Below, in pieces: positions 5,011 to 7,408 of a stretch of DNA of 7,408 nt. The stretch is from an uncultured Pseudomonadota bacterium (GTDB lineage Bacteria > Myxococcota > UBA796), in contig CAJWHX010000161.1 in assembly GCA_913040875.1 (NCBI GenBank), forward strand, positions 1 through 7,408, in the 5' to 3' direction. The number at the start of each line of letters is the position of its first letter. Position 1 is the stretch's first letter. The position numbers and the translations under genes were made by a program. The notes under the pieces are model-generated. The model searched no databases, was not told the DNA's origin, and saw nothing but the letters and a program-made list of their open reading frames with translations.

Positions 5011-6192
5011 ATGTGGTGGATACTGGCTATCTTGGCATGCCAAGAGCAATCAAAATATGGTGATTGGCAAAACAGAGGTGATTGGTCTTCTACTACCCCT
5101 GCCGTACTGGTTAGAACAGAAGTCATCGGAACAGGAACGGTTACAAACACAATAGAAATCACCGGTGCACTTGAAAGCATTGAACAAGTAAACATCATTC
5201 CAGAAACCACGGGTGTCGTACAGAGTATTTTCGTTCGCGAGGGTGACGTCGTTCGCAAAGGAGATGTGCTTGCAAAGATCATCAACACCAATGCAAGCGC
5301 AACACTTGAACGGTCTCAAATTGAAATGGAGCGACTCGAAAGGGAATGGAATAAGACTCAACGATTGAGACAAGACGGAGCCATCTCAGACAGAGAGTTC
5401 GAAGAGGTAAACACACAGTTGAAAACAGCGAAAACCTCGCGAGAAGAAGCTTTGGCCGCACAGAATAGGACGACGATACGTTCACCTATTAACGGTGTAG
5501 TAGCCCTGGTCAACATTCGAGAGGGAGAAGTGGCAACCAGTACACAGTTGTTTCAAGTTGTTCAACCAGAGAGACTGCGATTGATTGCCTCCGTCCCCGA
5601 GCGAGATCTGACAGAGCTTAAAGAAGGTCAATCTGTAGATATTCGCGCTGCCTACAACGACGAGAATACGGTTGATGGTCTCGTTGAGCGAATTGCTCCT
5701 GTGGTGGACCCAACAACTGGGAGTGTCCGAGTATTCATCAATGTCGAAGAAGGACAAAACCTCCTCCGTCCTGGTCAATTTGTGAAGGCACAAGTAGAGG
5801 TGGCGAGCCATGAAAACACGATTGTACTCCCCAAAGAGGCGGTCGTTTATGAGGACGGCGCACCGATTGCCTATGTTGTCGCTGAGGCACCTACTGAAGA
5901 ACCTTCGGAAAAGGTCGCCCGCCCAAAAGAAGACGACATCAAGGGAATACAAGAAACCCAAAAGGCTAAGCTCGTCGCCGACAGACGAGAACTTACGGTT
6001 GGATTTTCCGACATTCGTGTGATTGAAATCACTGAAGGAGTCAAAGTCGGGGAACAAGTCATCACCATTGGAAATCATACACTCGAAGATGACAGTCCTA
6101 TCACGTTAGAAGACACTATGCAAAACAAGGAAATATCGGCAGAAAAGACGACAAACGATGCCGTCTCGGAAGACGATTCGGAGAAGAGATAG
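5011..6192 (+). CDS. RND efflux periplasmic adaptor (membrane fusion) lipoprotein
   Basis: The 393-residue product has the layout of HlyD/AcrA-type adaptors, which link an RND pump to its outer-membrane channel. A very short lipoprotein signal (M-W-W-I-L-A-I-L-A-C, Cys10) is followed by a first beta segment ending T-G-A-L-E-S-I (51-57). The lipoyl half-motif P-E-T-T-G-V-V...V-R-E-G-D-V-V-R-K-G-D-V-L (64-87) comes next, then an alpha-hairpin (98-151), the second lipoyl half I-R-S-P-I-N-G-V-V (156-164) with I-R-E-G-E-V (169-174), a beta-barrel (188-265; D-P-T-T-G-S-V-R at 233-240, L-R-P-G-Q-F-V at 252-258), and a membrane-proximal domain. A charged insertion of about 30 residues (291-322) splits the last domain, and the C-terminus is an acidic tail. 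No in-frame start exists between the stop at 4984 and this ATG; GGAG is five bases upstream. Substrate cannot be told. Confidence 0.93.
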   Translation: MWWILAILACQEQSKYGDWQNRGDWSSTTPAVLVRTEVIGTGTVTNTIEITGALESIEQVNIIPETTGVVQSIFVREGDVVRKGDVLAKIINTNASATLERSQIEMERLEREWNKTQRLRQDGAISDREFEEVNTQLKTAKTSREEALAAQNRTTIRSPINGVVALVNIREGEVATSTQLFQVVQPERLRLIASVPERDLTELKEGQSVDIRAAYNDENTVDGLVERIAPVVDPTTGSVRVFINVEEGQNLLRPGQFVKAQVEVASHENTIVLPKEAVVYEDGAPIAYVVAEAPTEEPSEKVARPKEDDIKGIQETQKAKLVADRRELTVGFSDIRVIEITEGVKVGEQVITIGNHTLEDDSPITLEDTMQNKEISAEKTTNDAVSEDDSEKR

Positions 6193-7408
6193 TGATCTGG
6201 GTTGTACGGAGACCTGTCGCAACTTGGATGATGGCGATTGCGTTGTTGGTTTTTGGATGGGTATCCTATCAACGGCTCCCGTTAAATCTCATGCCCGACT
6301 TGTCTTACCCAACGATTACAGTTCGAACTTCTGCAGATGGGTATGCCCCTGAAGAGGTGGAAAGCCAAGTGTCACAGCGAATAGAGGAATCTGTTGCAAC
6401 GACTCCAGGTCTATCAAAACTAGAGAGTCGTTCGAAAGCCAATGGTTCTGATGTCATCCTCTCATTTAACTGGGGCACGGAGATGGATCAGGCCATTCAG
6501 AATGTCCGTGAGCAGTTACAGATTACACAATTCCCAGAGGATGTAGAACGCCCTCTGATCCTTCGCTATGATCCAACCTTAGATCCAATTATTCGAATTG
6601 CGCTTTCCAAACCCATTGAAGGCAGTAAAGCGAGTACACTTGCTGATCTGCGTCAAACGGCTGAGCGACTGATAAAAAAAGATCTTGAGGCTATGAATGG
6701 GGTAGCCGCTGTTCGTATCCGCGGTGGATTTGAACCTGAGACGCAAGTACTGGTACGAGAAGATTGGTTGCAAGCTAGAAATGTTACCATTGATCAAGTC
6801 ATTCAAACACTGCAATCTGAAAATGTCAATATCCCAGGTGGTTCGATCCTAGAAGGGCGTCGTGAATATCTGGTCCGAACGTTAAACGCATTCCAAAATG
6901 TATCGGACATACGAGAAATCAAAATCAGACGTTCTGATGGCGTTGAAATCAGACTGGATGAGGTTGCAGAGATAAGAGAAGGCTACAAAGAGAGGCAAGT
7001 TCTCTCAAGACTCGACGGTCAAGAATCCGTTGAACTGGAAATCTACAAGTCTGCAGATGCAAATATTGTTAGTATTGCCAATCAGATAAAGAAACGCATT
7101 GGTGCCCCAGAGACATTCGGTTTCAAAAAAGTACTTAACGATATGGCTCAAGAACAGCAAAATGGTGGATGGGGATACCAAGATGACTCTTTGGATACAG
7201 GAAACAAAACCATCCGAGAGACTCTGCCTGAGGACGTCTCTTTAACGATTCTTGAAGATCAAGCGGTATTCATTGAGTCTGCGCTCAACAATCTTCGTTC
7301 AACCGCATTTTTAGGAGCATTCCTAGCCGTTGTAATTCTATTTCTCTTCTTGAGAAACTTTAGAGCCACTGCCATCATTGGGGCTGCAATACCAATGAGT
7401 ATTGTTGT
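6192..7408 (+). CDS. RND efflux permease, N-terminal 405 residues (runs off window)
   Basis: The frame starts on GTG (6192-6194), overlapping the adaptor stop TAG by one base, with GGAG eight bases upstream (6180-6183), and stays open to the window end. It is an HAE1/AcrB-type inner-membrane proton-driven pump subunit. Visible landmarks are R-R-P-V-A-T-W-M then TM1 (about 11-27), L-M-P-D-L-S-Y-P (33-40), A-P-E-E-V-E (52-57), F-N-W-G-T-E-M-D-Q-A (92-101), porter segments with I-R-G-G-F-E-P (176-182), N-I-P-G-G (213-217), L-P-E-D-V (345-349), and TM2 with F-L-R-N-F-R-A-T-A-I-I-G (386-397). Family members are about 1000-1100 residues, so roughly 60% lies outside. About 36 residues (305-340), polar and Gly/Gln/Asp-rich, appear inserted before the L-P-E-D-V strand. 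It forms an operon with the adaptor. Substrate is not predictable from this half. Confidence 0.93.
   Translation, partial: MIWVVRRPVATWMMAIALLVFGWVSYQRLPLNLMPDLSYPTITVRTSADGYAPEEVESQVSQRIEESVATTPGLSKLESRSKANGSDVILSFNWGTEMDQAIQNVREQLQITQFPEDVERPLILRYDPTLDPIIRIALSKPIEGSKASTLADLRQTAERLIKKDLEAMNGVAAVRIRGGFEPETQVLVREDWLQARNVTIDQVIQTLQSENVNIPGGSILEGRREYLVRTLNAFQNVSDIREIKIRRSDGVEIRLDEVAEIREGYKERQVLSRLDGQESVELEIYKSADANIVSIANQIKKRIGAPETFGFKKVLNDMAQEQQNGGWGYQDDSLDTGNKTIRETLPEDVSLTILEDQAVFIESALNNLRSTAFLGAFLAVVILFLFLRNFRATAIIGAAIPMSIV

Noticed and set aside
5482..6078. Minus-strand frame of 198 residues opposite the adaptor gene
   Set aside because: It is antisense to a clearly conserved adaptor protein; its product has no recognisable domain and no plausible start context.

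Overview
The window looks like a metagenome-derived piece of a marine Gram-negative bacterium, probably of the Myxococcota/deltaproteobacterial kind. The taxonomic guess rests on style: a kinase-fold membrane protein with a PEGA-like C-terminal part, TPR lipoproteins, proline-glutamate-rich periplasmic proteins, and an RND pump with short lipoprotein signals. It is not decisive. The first 240 bases are clearly different: 28% G+C by hand count, AT-rich codons, encoding a piece of an MgtE-type magnesium transporter. G+C then climbs to about 50% by base 400, and two unrelated reading frames run into the same place. I read 245-320 as a chimeric or recombinant junction, so the left end should not be taken as true neighbourhood.

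Layout. 3-380 (+) holds the MgtE fragment and its run-on tail. 297-2585 (-) is a compact three-gene operon for exported proteins: a TPR lipoprotein, a small periplasmic protein with a carboxypeptidase-regulatory-like beta-sandwich, and a secreted protein with a Pro-Glu hexapeptide repeat. The last is cut by the junction. Genes are 1 base apart or overlap by 4, each with a good ribosome binding site. 2586-2917 is the divergent control region.

2918-4909 (+) encodes a 413-residue transmembrane pseudokinase, which keeps the kinase-fold outline but has lost all the catalytic motifs, and then a 230-residue helical protein that I do not recognise. After a 101-base gap with a small hairpin and a short direct repeat, 5011-7408 (+) encodes an RND efflux pair: a periplasmic adaptor lipoprotein and the first 405 residues of the inner-membrane permease, which starts on GTG overlapping the adaptor stop codon.

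How they may work together. The adaptor and permease are an ordinary pump pair whose outer-membrane channel is not in view. The leftward operon supplies envelope proteins that could span or scaffold the periplasm. The divergent pseudokinase would present a cytoplasmic scaffold and a periplasmic beta-rich tail. A functional link between pseudokinase and envelope operon is inference from divergent arrangement and shared compartment only.
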